NCBI GenBank assembly: GCA_963277665.1
Contig: OY728128.1
Span: forward strand, 1,349,194,356 to 1,349,258,355
Reading direction: 5' to 3'
From: Viscum album
Taxonomy: Eukaryota; Streptophyta; Magnoliopsida; Santalales; Viscaceae
DNA: 64,000 nt
Shown: piece after piece, positions 61,637-64,000 of the stretch
How the letters are laid out: the number at the start of each line of letters is the position of its first letter
How positions within the stretch are numbered: the stretch's first letter is position 1
The notes under the pieces: generated by a model
What the model saw: the letters and a program-made list of their open reading frames with translations, nothing else
Databases searched by the model: none
Told to the model about the DNA's origin: nothing
Program-made: the position numbers and the translations under genes

Positions 61637-63772
61637 TGGTATTCTATGGTTTACTCAAATAGGTAAAATAAACCATTATGAAGGATTTTTTTTATTTTGA
61701 TAACTAATTAGTTTAGATATCATAATACAATAATGACCATATATAACCAAGTATTAATAAATGAAGTTCTTGGGTCGAACCAAATGTATTATATGTTAAT
61801 TAGGAATATTTTGTAGTGAAATACATCATCATATTATTATTTCCATATTAATATATTGAATATTATCAAAATAATTTGGGTTTAAGTATTTGGTTGAAAT
61901 TTGATTATGAAAATGAAGATGGAAAAGTTATATTTAAAAAAACCCCTTTATTTTATGGATGAATAAGGGATTATACATAAATGGTCGAGTACTTTATTAT
62001 TCTCATATTAGGATAGAAAAGATTAATTTCGTATTCAAACAAAATGTGGTGAGATTTACATTTTCATTGAAATTAAATCTTCAAAATATTACCCTTTTAA
62101 GTTAGTGATGTTATATTTATCAACTACATTTTCTATTATTTAAAATTTAAAAGAGGATTATGTGGAACATATTAGGATTATTCTTTAGTATTTTTGAATT
62201 ACTGTCTTGAAAACATATATTAAATGGTATAAATAATCATGGTTAATGTTTTTATTGATTTTTCATATTTTTGAGGACTACACTTTAACAACACATGTTT
62301 GAGGGATGTATATTTTTTAGAATTATTATAGGATTGATGTCAAGATAATAAATAGTTAGGTGATTTTGAAAATATATGTTTGGTAATATTGATGTACTTG
62401 GTATTGATTATTATTCAATATATTTTTAGGTGATTTTTATTTATCTTTTTATATTATGATGTATAATATACAATTTATTTACATTATAAAATAGTGTTAA
62501 ATATTTTCATTGGATATATCTAGATTTAATTTTTTTTAAAATTTATATCCTTGATGTGGATTATTGACTTGAAGAATATAATAGTTTTAGTAAAGGTATT
62601 TTATATAAAATATATTATTAGGGTATATAAATTATTCGGAATGTGATCTTATGAAAGGGTAATTTTATTGAGGAAGATAAGTTACTTGGTAGAGCCTAAC
62701 AATGCATGGAAATGTCATATTTGAGGTTTTACGTCGAAATATTAATGTATCAAAAATAATATCTTCTACATTATTCAGAGAGTAAAAATTAAAATTATTG
62801 TTACAAATTTTTTTATGGGAAATGCAATAGCCTTAGATGATAATATTTCAATGCCTTCAAATAAGTCAATGTGTTTTGTAGCTTACTCCACTATCAACAC
62901 TGAACATAAATTAAATCAAGGAATAGTTAGATACAATATAAATATTAATGTATTAACATTATTTACTAGAAATTTATTATAAGGAATTAAGATAAGTAAC
63001 CACACTATTGAATATATGTAAATATAAATAAAGCATACATTTAAAATGATTTAAGTACAATTAATTTTCTTAAAATGACAAATAATATCATTTATTGTTT
63101 AGAAATTGGGTTGTCCATAAATTTAATTTTTATGAAATATGAATTAATATTTCAAGAAACATATGACTAATAATGATAAAATATCAATGATAGAAATAAT
63201 TTTTTGACACAACATTCATTAATAAATGATATACCGTATGAATAATAGCAGTTAATATTATAGAGGGTCATTTTCTAAAAAATTGTATCTGATTCTAGTA
63301 TATACTTTTATTCCAAAATTAAATTTAAAATTCTCATAATTTTAAATTGGGAAAAATAAACTCATTTTTCAATTCATTATACAAAAAATATATTTTTATG
63401 AATTTTTAACATCATTAGAAAAAACATTTATAGTTAAAAATTACAGTGTTCAAGAAACACACAATTATGTGTGAATTTATCTTTATGTAAGAAAATTCTA
63501 CATGTTTAGAATAACTTTTATAGAATAAAATATCAATAGAATGAATATTAATATTTATTTTAAAATATTCGTTAATAAGATACGTTTAATTTCCATTATT
63601 TTTATTAGTAATTCTAATGTTACATTAATAAAGAAATTGTTTTCAATAATTTTATTTCTATCCAGTATTTTCAAAGAAAATTATGTTTCAGATTTCATGG
63701 AAATCATCATCACTAAAATTTTTATAAAAAATCAATTTATTGCTTGATAATATTTATCCTATATAATGTTTT

Positions 63773-63811
<39 letters not shown>

Positions 63812-64000
63812 ACTAAAACATTATATTTCTATAAGATTGTTTAACCTGATTAAGTGTGATTATTTTATAATTAACATTTCATATATTTAAGATATTTATC
63901 TAGAAAAATGATCTTATATTATATATATATGCATAAAATTTTGGAAAAGAGAAAATAATAATACTCTTAATCGTTATATATTATTAATATTAAAAAATAA
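61637..64000. other. AT-rich DNA to the window end, nothing recognised
   Basis: There are no domains or transposon ends. The only definite feature is the (TA)n run at 63,775-63,805. Confidence 0.5.
63775..63805. repeat. (TA)n microsatellite
   Basis: About 15 uninterrupted TA units; this is a likely length-variable site. Confidence 0.9.

Noticed and set aside
51088..61641. Target duplication for E3 (GGATA / TGGTA)
   Set aside because: Only three of five bases agree and the LTR edges are themselves mutated, so a duplication cannot be supported.
1..64000. CRISPR arrays, bacterial operons, riboswitches or replication origins
   Set aside because: No regularly spaced identical short repeats, ribosome-binding sites or operon structure were seen. 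The content is that of a plant nuclear genome.

Overview
The window looks like nuclear DNA from a flowering plant with a large, repeat-rich genome, probably old heterochromatin. The background is very AT-rich. Everything I can identify is a transposable element or its wreckage: Ty3/gypsy chromoviruses with a chromodomain (Tekay/Del type by the C-terminal motif), two CACTA (En/Spm) DNA transposons with TNP2-type transposases, a Cassandra-type element carrying a 5S-rRNA-like promoter, and older LTR remnants. I found no host protein-coding gene, rRNA gene or tRNA gene, and no intact transposon gene.

Layout. 1-3.5 kb: eroded plus-strand LTR sequence with a TATA box and three copies of a CGTACGTACG-bearing unit. 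4.8-7.8 kb: a heavily decayed CACTA transposase, recognisable only by translating through stops and frameshifts. 10.13-26.55 kb: E1, a minus-strand chromovirus with both LTRs, PBS, PPT, and broken gag, protease, RT, RNase H, integrase and chromodomain. E1 is split inside integrase by E2 (13,717-20,525), which has a perfect 5-bp target duplication. 28.1-40.0 kb: a CACTA element with a decayed TNP2 gene, a decayed Transposase_24-type second gene, a coding-like block I could not identify, and a 3-kb stretch I cannot explain. 45.6-49.3 kb: a second eroded LTR collinear with the one at the window start. 51.09-61.64 kb: E3, an older, complete but dead relative of E2 with both LTRs.

The most unusual object is E2. 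Its two ends belong to different families: a 3.7-kb chromovirus LTR at one end and a 5S-derived Cassandra LTR at the other. Both ends abut the same target duplication (TCTAT). Its leader also switches between the two families at their shared initiator-tRNA primer-binding motif. The simplest reading is that a hybrid cDNA, made by template switching in a mixed particle, integrated as one unit. Other points of interest are a covarying hairpin in 165-bp tandem repeats of the E2 LTR, a 168-bp block nearly identical between the otherwise diverged E1 LTRs, and the unidentified coding-like block in the CACTA element.

Nesting gives an order: E1 is older than E2. E3 is old by its decay: its protease motif, polymerase motif and gag zinc knuckle have all lost key residues. 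All identifications come from reading motifs by eye; no database search was run.
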